Assembly: GCF_004362825.1 (NCBI RefSeq)
Contig: NZ_SNXZ01000001.1
Span: 1,240,001-1,304,000 of the forward strand
Reading direction: 5' to 3'
Origin: Labedaea rhizosphaerae
GTDB taxonomy: Bacteria > Actinomycetota > Actinomycetes > Mycobacteriales > Pseudonocardiaceae
Length of the DNA stretch: 64,000 bases
Position numbers and translations under genes: made by a program
The notes under the pieces: generated by a model
What the model was told of the DNA's origin: nothing
Database searches by the model: none
What the model saw: the letters and a program-made list of their open reading frames with translations, nothing else
Shown here: one piece after another, positions 41,778 to 49,799 of the stretch
How positions within the stretch are numbered: position 1 is the stretch's first letter
Layout of the letters: the number at the start of each line of letters is the position of its first letter

Positions 41778-42467
41778 ATGAGCGAGCGACCCACCGCGTT
41801 GATCACCGGAGCGTCCCGCGGCATCGGCGCGGTGGTCGCCGAGTCGTTGTCCGGCACCCACGACCTGCTGCTCGGCGGCCGCGACGTGGCGGCGCTGGAG
41901 AAGCTGTCCGCCCGGCTGCCCGAGGCGCGTCCGTGGCCGGTCGAGCTGACCGACCCGGCCGCGCTGGCCGCCGCGACCGCGGGCATCCACCGCCTCGACG
42001 TGCTCGTGCACTGCGCCGGCGTCGCGCGGGTGCTGCCGCTCGAGGACACCACGGTCGACGTGTGGCGCCAGGCCATGGAGGTCAACGTCATCTCCGTCGC
42101 CGAGCTGACCCGGTTGCTGCTGCCGGCGTTGCGGGCCGCCCGCGGGCACGTCGTGCTGATCAACTCCGGGGCCGGGCTGAACGCCAACCCGCACTGGGGT
42201 GCTTACGCCGCGAGCAAGTTCGCCCTCCGCGCGTACGCCGACGTGTTGCGTGCCGAGGAGGACGAGCACGGCCTCAAGGTCACCTCCGTGCACCCGGGCC
42301 GCACCGACACCGACATGCAGCGCGGTGTCCGCACCGACGAGGGCGGCGCGTACGAGCCCGACCGCTACCTGCGCCCCGAGTCGGTCGCGCAGGCCGTGCT
42401 CACCGCGGTGACGGCACCGCCCGACGCCCACTTCACCGAGGTCGTCGTGCGTCCGGCGCGCCGCTAG
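41778..42467 (+). CDS. Short-chain dehydrogenase/reductase
   Basis: A 229-residue classical SDR. Cofactor motif TGASRGIGAVVAE near residue 10, NAG-equivalent HCAGVARVLP near 80, catalytic Ser in INSGAGL and the YAASK active site (Tyr and Lys) near 145-149, and a HPGRTDTDM segment after it. The early Arg (GGRDV) suggests NADP(H) preference. Substrate unknown. The 3' end overlaps the converging amidohydrolase by 4 bp. Confidence 0.9.
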   Translation: MSERPTALITGASRGIGAVVAESLSGTHDLLLGGRDVAALEKLSARLPEARPWPVELTDPAALAAATAGIHRLDVLVHCAGVARVLPLEDTTVDVWRQAMEVNVISVAELTRLLLPALRAARGHVVLINSGAGLNANPHWGAYAASKFALRAYADVLRAEEDEHGLKVTSVHPGRTDTDMQRGVRTDEGGAYEPDRYLRPESVAQAVLTAVTAPPDAHFTEVVVRPARR

Positions 42468-43777
42468 CCGCGCAGCCGGGTGGTGACCGCGCCCGCCGCG
42501 GCCTGCACCTCGTGCCGGTCCACGGTCGTGGGCTCACCCGCGGCGACCACGTGCTCGCCCGCCACCCAGACGTCGGTCACGTCGCGGTGCCCGCCACCCC
42601 ACACCAGGTTCGACAGCAGGTGCTCGTCGGGCACGTCGAGCCCGGCCGTGAACGCAGGACCGTCGACGCCCACGTGCACCAGGTCGGCCCACGCGCCGGC
42701 TTCGAGCCGGCCGAGGTCGTTGCGCCCCAAGGCATCGGCGCCGCCCCGGGTCGCCAGCAGGAACGCCGTCGCGGCGGGCACGGCGGTCGAGTCCATAGTG
42801 GACAGGCGGGCCAGCATCGAGGCGAGCCGGGCGTCCTCCCACAGGTCGAGGTCGTCGTTGCTGGCCGGGCCGTCGGTGCCGATGCCGACCGCGACCCCGG
42901 CCGCCTGCAGGTCCACCAGCCGCGCGATGCCCGACGCCAGCTTCGCGTTCGAGCCGGGGCAGTGCCCGACTCCGACACCCGCGTTGGCGAACACCTGGAT
43001 GTCCTTGTCCGACAAGTGAACCGCGTGCGCGGCGAGCACCCGGCCACGCAGCATCCCCACCGTCTCCAGCAACACCGGCACCGAACCGAACTTCTCGCGC
43101 TGCTCGGTGTCCTCGGGCAGCGACTCGGCCACGTGCACCTGCACCAGGGCACCGCGGGCCTGCGCGTGCTCGGCGACCTCGGTCAGCGCCTCTGGCGACA
43201 GCATGTACGCCGAATGCGGGCCGTAGCCCAGTTCCACGCGGTCACCCGGCCCGAACCGCAGGCCGTCGGCGTCGATCCACGCGCTGATCTTGTCCAGCTC
43301 GGCCCGCCAGTCCCAGCCGGGTGCGTCGATCACCGCGGGCGCGACGAGGACGCGTGCGCCCGTGGTCAGGACGGCGTCGACCAGCTGCTCGGCGTGGAAG
43401 TACATCTCGGCGGTGGTGGTCACGCCGTGGCGCAGCATCTCCACCGAACCCAGCAGCATCCCGGTCCGCACATCGACCGGGGTCATCTTCGACTCGGCCG
43501 GCCAGATGACCTCGTGCAACCAGCGCAGCAGCGGCAGATCGCCGCCCATCCCCCGCAGCACGGTCATCGGGCTGTGGGCGTGCGCGTTGACCAAGCCGGG
43601 CAACAGGATTCCCGAGCAGCGCCGGACCGGCCCGCGGTGTTCGGGCGCCGCGGCCGACGGCCCGCAGTAGGCGATCCGGCCGTCCGGCCCGATGTCGACG
43701 GCGGCGTCGCGCAGGACGGAGCACCGGGGATCGGCGGGCAGTACGGCGGAGGCCAGCAGGCGAACAGCGTCAGGCAT
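42464..43777 (-). CDS. Amidohydrolase (SAH/MTA or 8-oxoguanine deaminase-like)
   Basis: A 437-residue metal-dependent deaminase of the ATZ/TRZ branch. Metal and catalytic residues are in the expected order: HAHSPMTVLRG near residue 65, a TTTAEMYFH segment near 120, HVAES near 205, AHAVHLSDKD near 240, and GTDGPASNDDLD near 295. Such enzymes deaminate adenosine derivatives (5-methylthioadenosine, S-adenosylhomocysteine, 5-deoxyadenosine) or 8-oxoguanine; the sequence alone does not decide. The ATG at 43777 is directly upstream of LLASAVLPAD. The NOS-like gene ends 17 bp upstream and runs in the same direction. Confidence 0.88.
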   Translation of the reverse strand: MPDAVRLLASAVLPADPRCSVLRDAAVDIGPDGRIAYCGPSAAAPEHRGPVRRCSGILLPGLVNAHAHSPMTVLRGMGGDLPLLRWLHEVIWPAESKMTPVDVRTGMLLGSVEMLRHGVTTTAEMYFHAEQLVDAVLTTGARVLVAPAVIDAPGWDWRAELDKISAWIDADGLRFGPGDRVELGYGPHSAYMLSPEALTEVAEHAQARGALVQVHVAESLPEDTEQREKFGSVPVLLETVGMLRGRVLAAHAVHLSDKDIQVFANAGVGVGHCPGSNAKLASGIARLVDLQAAGVAVGIGTDGPASNDDLDLWEDARLASMLARLSTMDSTAVPAATAFLLATRGGADALGRNDLGRLEAGAWADLVHVGVDGPAFTAGLDVPDEHLLSNLVWGGGHRDVTDVWVAGEHVVAAGEPTTVDRHEVQAAAGAVTTRLRG

Positions 43778-43794
43778 GTCCAGATACTGCCGTA

Positions 43795-44805
43795 TCAGGT
43801 TCGGACGAAGGCGGGGCCGTCCTGGTCGCCCGGCATCGGCAGGTAGGCCTGCGACGTGTGCTCCATCCGCACGCCGGCCGCGTCGAACGAGTGCAGCACC
43901 GCGCGGTTCAGCTCGACCGCCGCGCGCTCGCGCCACAGGCTGCGCTCCGAGGTCACGTCCAGCCCGAGCCGCTTCGCCACCGTGTGCGCCATGCCGTAAC
44001 CGACCTCGTCGGCGAGCACGTCCTCGCCGATGGCCTGGCACAGGTAGACGCCGTTGAACGGGGCCGACGGGTATTCCACGCCGCCGATGCGCAATCGCAG
44101 GTTCGCGATCGCGGGCACCGCGTGCCAGCGCAGGCCGAGCTCGCCGAACCACGGCAAGTCCGGGTGGCTCAATGGGACCTCGCACACCGATTCACGCGGG
44201 ATCGGGAAGAGCAGCGGCTGACCCGCGTTCTCGATCACCAATGGGAGCAGGTCGAACGCCGTGCGCTTGGCGGGTGGGCGCCAGCCGAGCCGGGTCACGC
44301 CCGCGGTGAAGTCGACGTAGCGGCGATCGCCCAGCACGCCACCTTCCTCCTGGTAGCCGGCGTAGCGGACCAGGTGGTCGTTGCGGATGCGTGGCGCGTC
44401 CTTGGCGAACACCGTGACCACCGGGGTCACCACGCCGTTGCCCGCGGCCATCCGCAGGTGCTTCAGGCATTCCGTCGCCACCGCGGCGGGTTCCCGCACC
44501 GCACGCAGGTCGCGGACCAGCACGTCGCGCCAGCCGACCGTGCGCGGGCACCACCCGCTCTCCCGGACGGCCATCCGGGCGCCGTAGGCCAGCTCGGCCT
44601 TGGTGTGCCGGTAGCTGCCGGTCGCCGCGACCTCCGCCCGCACCTGGGCGATGCGCGTGTCGACCTGGCCGGCTTGGGGGCGCACCCGGTGGAACCGGCG
44701 CAGGAAGTCCTCGGCCGCGGCCAGATCGACCGTGTGCTCGGGACGCACGTCTGGGAGGTCGTCGCGCAGAGCGGTCACCCGGTAGGTATCGTCGCCCACC
44801 CTCAC
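43795..44805 (-). CDS. Nitric-oxide-synthase-oxygenase-like protein lacking substrate Glu
   Basis: A 336-residue homologue of bacterial NOS oxygenase. Colinear motifs with Bacillus NOS include TGSYRHTKAELAYGARMA, NDHLVRYAGYQ, FDLLPLVIENAG, EVPLSHPDL, APFNGVY, LADEVGYG and AAVELNRAVLHSF. A Cys (about residue 86) stands at the haem-ligand position, but the surrounding RCIGR becomes WCPRT. The GWYMGTEIG segment reads GVYLCQAIG, so the Glu that binds the arginine guanidinium is Ala (about 258) and the Trp is Val. The Trp that stacks on the haem is also replaced. Normal arginine oxidation is therefore unlikely. GTG at 44805 is one of two close starts. Confidence 0.85.
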   Translation of the reverse strand: MRVGDDTYRVTALRDDLPDVRPEHTVDLAAAEDFLRRFHRVRPQAGQVDTRIAQVRAEVAATGSYRHTKAELAYGARMAVRESGWCPRTVGWRDVLVRDLRAVREPAAVATECLKHLRMAAGNGVVTPVVTVFAKDAPRIRNDHLVRYAGYQEEGGVLGDRRYVDFTAGVTRLGWRPPAKRTAFDLLPLVIENAGQPLLFPIPRESVCEVPLSHPDLPWFGELGLRWHAVPAIANLRLRIGGVEYPSAPFNGVYLCQAIGEDVLADEVGYGMAHTVAKRLGLDVTSERSLWRERAAVELNRAVLHSFDAAGVRMEHTSQAYLPMPGDQDGPAFVRT

Positions 44806-44851
44806 GGGCTCGATTACACCTTCGGGTGGCCTTGACTCACATTCGGTGACG

Positions 44852-45553
44852 CTATTGCCGCTCAAAGAGCAGGTCGCGGCTGATCCTGCCCTCTTCGTCG
44901 GCACGCGACTCGAATTTCGTCACCGGCCGCCACGACGGGCGGGGTGCCCACCCGTCGTGCTTGTTGCGCAGCAGCGGTTCGGCCGAGCAGACCTCGAGCA
45001 TCTGCTCGGCGTACTCGGCCCAGTCGGTGGCCAGGTGCAGCACGGCGCCCTCGGCCAGCCGGGACGCCAGGAGCGCAATGAACTCTGGCTGCACCAGCCG
45101 TCGCTTGTGGTGGCGCTTCTTCGGCCACGGGTCCGGGTAGAAGATGCGTGCGCCGGCGAGCCGGCCCGGCTCGATGTGGTCCTCGAGCAGGGTCACCGCG
45201 TCGCCGCGCAGGACCCGCAGGTTCGCCAGGCCCATCGCCTCGGCCCGCAGCATCAGCTGGGCCACGCCGGGCTGGTAGACGTCGATGGCCAGGTAGTTGG
45301 TCTCGGGCTCGGCCTGCGCGAGCAGCGAGGTGGTCTCACCCATGCCGGAGCCGATCTCCAGCAGCAGCGGCGCTTCGCGCCCGAACCAGCTCGTCGCGTC
45401 CAGCGGGCCCTCGGGCAGGTCGACCACCGCGCGCCCGATGGTCCCCCAGTGGCGTTCCCACGCCTTCTCTTGGCCGACGGTCATCCGGCCGCCGCGGTGC
45501 ACGTAGCTGACGATGCTGCGGCGCCTGCCGAGCTGGGAGTCCGGGGTGGTCAC
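44852..45553 (-). CDS. trmB: tRNA (guanine-N7-)-methyltransferase
   Basis: A 233-residue TrmB, which methylates G46 of tRNA using SAM. Motif I LLEIGSGMGETTSLLA near residue 65, the acidic strand YLAIDVYQPG, and the TrmB hallmark YPDPWPKKRHHKRRLVQPEF near 140, then ATDWAEYAEQML and TKFESRADEEGR near the end. GTG start. The NOS-like gene follows 46 bp downstream in the same direction. M. tuberculosis Rv0208c is the equivalent. Confidence 0.96.
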   Translation of the reverse strand: MTTPDSQLGRRRSIVSYVHRGGRMTVGQEKAWERHWGTIGRAVVDLPEGPLDATSWFGREAPLLLEIGSGMGETTSLLAQAEPETNYLAIDVYQPGVAQLMLRAEAMGLANLRVLRGDAVTLLEDHIEPGRLAGARIFYPDPWPKKRHHKRRLVQPEFIALLASRLAEGAVLHLATDWAEYAEQMLEVCSAEPLLRNKHDGWAPRPSWRPVTKFESRADEEGRISRDLLFERQ

Positions 45554-45571
45554 CCGCAGACGGTAACCAAA

Positions 45572-46111
45572 CTAGGAAAGCGATTCGATGCGGGCCACGT
45601 TGGCGCGCAGGTCGGCCAGACCCGCGACGGCGACCGGCGGCCGCTGCGCCTCGCCCGCGTGCACCGGGTAGACGTCGATCAGGCCGGGGTGACGGTCGGT
45701 CAATGCCAACGTGGTCGGCACGCCCGGTTCGGTCAGCGTGCGCTCGGAGGGCATGTACTCCCAATACCCGGTGTCCCCGTCCGCTCCCCACGGCACGAAG
45801 ACCCAGCCCGCGCGTGCTTCCAGCAGGCGGGCGACGCGGTCCTCGACGGCGAACGCCTCGGCCCGCGAGCCCAGCAACCCGCTCGCGACGGCGCGCAGCC
45901 ACCAGGGCGCCGGCACGTCGGGCTCGAGCTCGGTGGTCTTGCGGTAGAGGGCGAGCACCTCGCGTTCGGGTGCTCGGTGCAACCAGCCGCGGCGGGCCTC
46001 CGCCGGGCTGCGTGCGGAGTCGACGGCGTGCTGTTCGACCGCCTGCGCCCACTCGAGTGCGATCGTCGGCTCGACGTTGAACGCCGCGTGCGTGTCAGCC
46101 ACCACCGTCAA
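45572..46111 (-). CDS. Uncharacterised protein upstream of trmB
   Basis: A 179-residue soluble protein of no family that I recognise. It is rich in Ala, Glu and Trp, mostly helical in the first half (ALEWAQAVEQHAVDSARSPAEARRGWL; EREVLALYRKTTELE) and with a conserved-looking VFVPWGADGDTGYWEYMP stretch. No signal peptide, membrane helix or Cys cluster. GGGAGG lies 6 nt before a TTG at 46111 and 12 nt before a GTG at 46105, so TTG is chosen with caution. It ends 18 bp before the trmB start, so the two are likely cotranscribed. Confidence 0.65.
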   Translation of the reverse strand: MTVVADTHAAFNVEPTIALEWAQAVEQHAVDSARSPAEARRGWLHRAPEREVLALYRKTTELEPDVPAPWWLRAVASGLLGSRAEAFAVEDRVARLLEARAGWVFVPWGADGDTGYWEYMPSERTLTEPGVPTTLALTDRHPGLIDVYPVHAGEAQRPPVAVAGLADLRANVARIESLS

Positions 46112-46340
46112 GGGCCACCTCCCGACTGTCTTACGTACCAATACCCATGTGACCTGCGGTGATACCCAAGTGTCCGCCAGCTGTGCCGGAACTCACAAGG
46201 TCGTCACGAGATGTTGACGCGAGTTCATCGAAAGGTCACAAGTCCGCGTAACTCGCGTATCGCCGCCCGGAGGCCGCGTGTTGCGGTATCGACTTGGTTT
46301 CACGCGACTGGACCAATATCCGATTAACCCCGGACATGCG
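46112..46340. other. Gene-free gap before the unknown gene
   Basis: About 310 bp lie between the unknown gene and the ABC permease gene. This should hold the leftward promoter of the unknown gene-trmB group. TCACAAG appears twice (near 46194 and 46236). I see no further gene or RNA. Confidence 0.4.
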
Positions 46341-46377
46341 AAGGCCCGGATCACCCCCCGATGGTGATCCGGGCCTT
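46341..46377 (-). terminator. Perfect hairpin after ABC permease
   Basis: Two 15-base perfectly complementary arms (46341-46355 and 46363-46377) flank a 7-base loop, about 48 bp after the permease stop codon. The arms end in AAGG/CCTT, so it can work in both directions, though only short T-runs flank it. Confidence 0.85.
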
Positions 46378-46424
46378 TGCCTTCCCCCAGCTACCGCAGC
46401 CCCGGTCGACCTGAACCCCGAAGC

Positions 46425-47186
46425 TCAGGCGTCCCTGCGGTTGACCACCCACAGCGAGATGATCAGCAGCACCAGCGCGAAGACGCCGAAGTACAGCAGG
46501 CCGACCCACGGGCTGTAGGTGATCTCCGATATCGGCGGCCCGTCAGCCCCGCGGGCACCGGCGTCCGGTCGCCCGGTCAAGAAGTGCTGGGCCATGTTGA
46601 ACGGCAGCCAGCGGTGGATCTTCGGGCCGACGTTCGGGATGATCTGGATCAGGTTCTCGGCCAGCTGCGAGTAGATGAGCACCAGCGAGATCGCGCCCGC
46701 CGAGTGCCGGATCATCGTGCCGACCGACACCGCGATCACCGCGGCGAGCGCGTAGATCAGGCCGGTGCCGGCCACGACGCGCCACTCGTACGCGGAGTTG
46801 ATCGCCAGGTCCGCGCTGCCCTTGATCAGCTTGGCGATCCCCCACGAACCGAACGCGGTGATCTCACCGATCACCCCGGCCAGCACCGCGACCACGGTCG
46901 TCTTGGCCAGCAGTGCCTTGCTACGGCTGGGCACGGCCTGGAAGGTGGCCCGGATCGTGCCGAACCGGTACTCGGTGGTGACGGCGAGCGCGGCCATCAC
47001 CATGATCACGACGAGGCCGAAGCCGTAGCCGAACTGGGTCGTCGCGACGGTGACCGGGTCGTCGGCGTTGCTGGTCCCCGCGACGAGGGCGGCGAACCCG
47101 ACGGTGACGACCAGCGCCATCACCATGCACCACCACGGTGATCGCGTGGTGAAGAGCTTGATGCGTTCGACGGCGAGCAGAGTCAT
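46425..47186 (-). CDS. ABC-2 type transporter permease
   Basis: A 253-residue permease with six hydrophobic helices; the first follows the short MTLLAVERIKLFTTRSPWW amphipathic start typical of ABC-2 permeases, and TEYRFGTIRATFQAVPSRSKALLAKT is the usual loop between helices 2 and 3. It works with the ATPase encoded 4 bp upstream. These two-gene exporters often handle antibiotics or lipids; substrate unknown. Confidence 0.9.
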   Translation of the reverse strand: MTLLAVERIKLFTTRSPWWCMVMALVVTVGFAALVAGTSNADDPVTVATTQFGYGFGLVVIMVMAALAVTTEYRFGTIRATFQAVPSRSKALLAKTTVVAVLAGVIGEITAFGSWGIAKLIKGSADLAINSAYEWRVVAGTGLIYALAAVIAVSVGTMIRHSAGAISLVLIYSQLAENLIQIIPNVGPKIHRWLPFNMAQHFLTGRPDAGARGADGPPISEITYSPWVGLLYFGVFALVLLIISLWVVNRRDA

Positions 47187-47190
47187 CGGT

Positions 47191-48150
47191 TCACTTCCCC
47201 TGGGACATGAGTTCGGCGGCGGCCGCGGCCGCGACGGCGTGGTCGTCGGTGATGTCGGTGTGGTACTCGACGGAGTCGCCGGTCAGCTGCATGAACGCCT
47301 CTTCCAGCGAGCCGCGCTGCGGCGAGAGCTCGTGCAGGACGACGCCGTGCTTGGCGGCCAGCTCACCGACCGTCGCACTGTCCACACCGGACACGACGAG
47401 CGCGTCCGCGTCGTCGCGGACCTCGATGCCCTCCCCGGTCAGCGCCTGCCGCAGGGCCGGCAGCTGCGGGCTGCGCACCTTGACGGTGTTCTCCGTGGCG
47501 CGCGAGACGAATTCCTCGGTGCTGCTCTGCGCGATCAGCTTCCCCCGGCCGATCACGATGAGCTCGGACGCCGTCAGCGACATCTCCGACAGCAGGTGGC
47601 TGGACACCAGGACGGTCCGGCCCTCGGTCGCGAGGCGCTGCATGAACTTGCGGATCCAGAGGATGCCCTCGGGGTCGAGGCCGTTGACCGGCTCGTCGAA
47701 GAGCAGCACCTCCGGGTCGCCGAGCAGCGCGGCGGCGATCCCCAGCCGCTGCGACATGCCCAGCGAGAACGCCCCCGCCCGCTTGTTGGCCACCGAGGTC
47801 AGGCCGACCAGTTCCAGCACCTCGTCCACGCGGGCGGCCGGGAGCTTGTTGGACTTCGCCATCCAGCGCAGGTGGGCCCGCGCGGACCGGTTGGGGTGCA
47901 CCCACTTCGCGTCGAGCAGCGCGCCGACGGTGCGCAGCGGGTGGTGCAGGTCGTGGTACCGCTTGCCGTTGATCTTGGCTTCGCCACCGGTGGGACGGTC
48001 CAGCCCGAGGATCATCCGCATCGTCGTGGACTTGCCGGCACCGTTGGGCCCCAGGAACCCGGTCACCCGGCCCGGCTGCACGGTGAACGAGAGGTTGTCC
48101 ACCGCTACCGTTCGCCCGTAGCGCTTGGTGAGGCCTGCTGCCTCGATCAT
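47191..48150 (-). CDS. ABC transporter ATP-binding protein
   Basis: A 319-residue ATPase. Walker A GPNGAGKST near residue 35, signature FSLGMSQRLGIAAALL near 130 (LGMSQ in place of LSGGQ, common in DrrA-type ATPases), Walker B EVLLFDEPVNGLD near 155, and the switch His in VSSHLLSEM near 190. An extra C-terminal domain of about 90 residues follows, as in DrrA-like exporters. It is the first gene of a two-gene operon with the permease. A perfect palindrome lies about 30 bp upstream of its start. Confidence 0.93.
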   Translation of the reverse strand: MIEAAGLTKRYGRTVAVDNLSFTVQPGRVTGFLGPNGAGKSTTMRMILGLDRPTGGEAKINGKRYHDLHHPLRTVGALLDAKWVHPNRSARAHLRWMAKSNKLPAARVDEVLELVGLTSVANKRAGAFSLGMSQRLGIAAALLGDPEVLLFDEPVNGLDPEGILWIRKFMQRLATEGRTVLVSSHLLSEMSLTASELIVIGRGKLIAQSSTEEFVSRATENTVKVRSPQLPALRQALTGEGIEVRDDADALVVSGVDSATVGELAAKHGVVLHELSPQRGSLEEAFMQLTGDSVEYHTDITDDHAVAAAAAAELMSQGK

Positions 48151-48180
48151 GGTTTCTCCCCTGAGTCTTTGCTACCGCTG

Positions 48181-48195
48181 CCTCCATTGTGGAGG
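48181..48195. promoter_or_regulatory. Palindrome upstream of ABC operon
   Basis: CCTCCA-TTG-TGGAGG, a perfect 6-3-6 inverted repeat, 30 bp upstream of the ATPase start codon. It could be an operator; no cognate regulator is identified, and it does not match the TetR palindromes at 48324-48354. Confidence 0.45.
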
Positions 48196-48323
48196 GAATG
48201 GCTGTGCGGGCGCGTCGTACTGGGGTCGCACCCTCGGTCAGCTTGTGGTCGTAGCTTGCCCTGGCCTGAAGACCGACGCGATCCGTGATCACCCTGACCC
48301 GACCCTGGTTCTCGGATGGGTGA

Positions 48324-48354
48324 CACAGTTAATGAACTGTGGTTCAATAACCAC
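48324..48354. promoter_or_regulatory. Two overlapping palindromes, TetR operator
   Basis: CACAGTT-AATG-AACTGTG (48324-48341) and GTGGTT-CAAT-AACCAC (48339-48354) are both perfect and overlap by 3 bp, ending directly at the GTG start of the TetR gene. Either or both would bind the TetR protein encoded there. Confidence 0.75.
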
Positions 48355-48906
48355 GTGGCGCGCCCCCGGACCATCTCCGACCAGCGGATAGTCGAAGCGG
48401 CGGGCGCCGTCATCGCGCGCATGGGGCCGGGGTTCACCCTGGCCGAGGTCGCCAGGGAAGCCGGCGTGGCCGTGGGATCGGTGTCAGGGCGGTTCGGCTC
48501 GAAGCACGGTCTCCTCGTGGCGGTCGCCAAGGCCGGCACCGCGGACATGGTCGAGTCGATGCGGGCGGCGGCCGCCGCCGAGTCGTCGCCGGTCGTGGCA
48601 CTGCGTGAGGCGGCGGTCACCTCCTACGCCCACCTGGGTGGTCCTGCGGAGGCGGCCAACCACCTGGGTCAGCTGGGCGTGGACATCGGCGACCCGGAGT
48701 TGCGTGGACTGCTCGCCGAGCACTTCGCGGCGACGGAAGCGGAACTGGCGGGCCTGGCCGCTCGAGCCGGCCTGCCGTGCGGTGCGGCCCGGGTGCTGCA
48801 GGGGTTGCTCGCCGGCATCGCGCTGGACTGGTCGATCCGTCCACAAGGGACGCTGGTCGACCGGCTGCGCGCGGATCTGACGTTGGTACTGGAGGGATGG
48901 ACATGA
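48355..48906 (+). CDS. TetR-family transcriptional regulator
   Basis: A 183-residue TetR protein. The HTH covers about residues 8-50 (TISDQRIVEAAGAVIARMGPGFTLAEVAREAGVAVGSVSGRFGSKHGLL). The GTG at 48355 immediately follows the two palindromes and lacks a ribosome site, so translation is probably leaderless; an ATG at 48316 would place the operator inside the gene. Its stop overlaps the SDR start as ATGA, so both are controlled together. It is also divergent from the ABC operon, about 200 bp away. Confidence 0.88.
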   Translation: MARPRTISDQRIVEAAGAVIARMGPGFTLAEVAREAGVAVGSVSGRFGSKHGLLVAVAKAGTADMVESMRAAAAAESSPVVALREAAVTSYAHLGGPAEAANHLGQLGVDIGDPELRGLLAEHFAATEAELAGLAARAGLPCGAARVLQGLLAGIALDWSIRPQGTLVDRLRADLTLVLEGWT

Positions 48907-49799
48907 CGTTGGCAGGAAAGGTCGCCGTGGTGACCGGCGCGACCCGCGGGTGCGGTCGCGGCATCGCGGTGGAGCTGGGCGCACTCGGTGCGACCGTGTA
49001 CGTGACCGGCAGGACGACGCGGGAGCAGCGTTCGCCGATGAACCGTCCCGAGACGATCGAGGAGACCGCGGAACTGGTGGATGCCGTGGGCGGCAAGGGG
49101 ATCCCGGTGCGCTGCGACTTCACCAAGGTGTCCGATGTGGACGCTCTGGTGGACCGGATCGACAGCGGGGTCGACATCCTGGTGGACGACGTCTGGGGCG
49201 GTGACCCGTTCCACGTCTTCGGCGTGCCGTACTGGGAGCAGGACCTCGACGCCGTGCTCAGCCTGGTGCGCAACGGCGTGGAGACCCACCTGATCGCGTT
49301 GCACCGGCTGATGCCGTTGGTGGTGCGCAACAAGGGCATGGTCGTGGAGATCACCGACGGCGACGACGAGACCTACCACGGGGCTGGGCTCGCGTACTAC
49401 CTGGTCAAGTCGAGCATGCGGGCGCTGGGCCGGGCGCTGGCCGGTGAACTGGAAGGCACGGACTGCACGGCCCTGACGGTGACCCCGGGTTTCCTGCGCT
49501 CGGAGTTCATGCTGGACCACTTCGGCGTCACCGAAGCCACCTGGCGCGACGGGGTGGCGAAGGAACCGCACTTCGTCATGTCGGAAACGCCGCGCTACAT
49601 CGGGCGAGGCATCGCCGCGCTGGCCGACGACCCGGAGAAGGCGCGGTTCAACGGCAAGGTCATGGCCAGCTGGACCCTGATGCGCGAGTACGGCTTCACC
49701 GACCTGGACGGCACCCGTCCCGACTGGGGCCGCTGGTACGACGAGGTGGTGGCGACCGGCAAAGAGCCGGACACGGTCGACGCCGCGGCCTACCGCTGA
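48903..49799 (+). CDS. SDR family oxidoreductase
   Basis: A 298-residue SDR. Cofactor motif TGATRGCGRGIAVELG near residue 12, NADP-type TGRTT near 38, then a DDVWGG segment in place of the usual NNAG, and an active-site AYYLVKSSMRALG near 160-170 with Tyr and Lys in YxxxK spacing. The catalytic Ser position reads EITDGDDE, so it may be replaced by Thr or Asp. The tail (WDxTRPDWGRWYDE type) is long. GGAGGG is 7 nt before the ATG at 48903. Coupled to the TetR gene; substrate unknown. Confidence 0.85.
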   Translation: MTLAGKVAVVTGATRGCGRGIAVELGALGATVYVTGRTTREQRSPMNRPETIEETAELVDAVGGKGIPVRCDFTKVSDVDALVDRIDSGVDILVDDVWGGDPFHVFGVPYWEQDLDAVLSLVRNGVETHLIALHRLMPLVVRNKGMVVEITDGDDETYHGAGLAYYLVKSSMRALGRALAGELEGTDCTALTVTPGFLRSEFMLDHFGVTEATWRDGVAKEPHFVMSETPRYIGRGIAALADDPEKARFNGKVMASWTLMREYGFTDLDGTRPDWGRWYDEVVATGKEPDTVDAAAYR

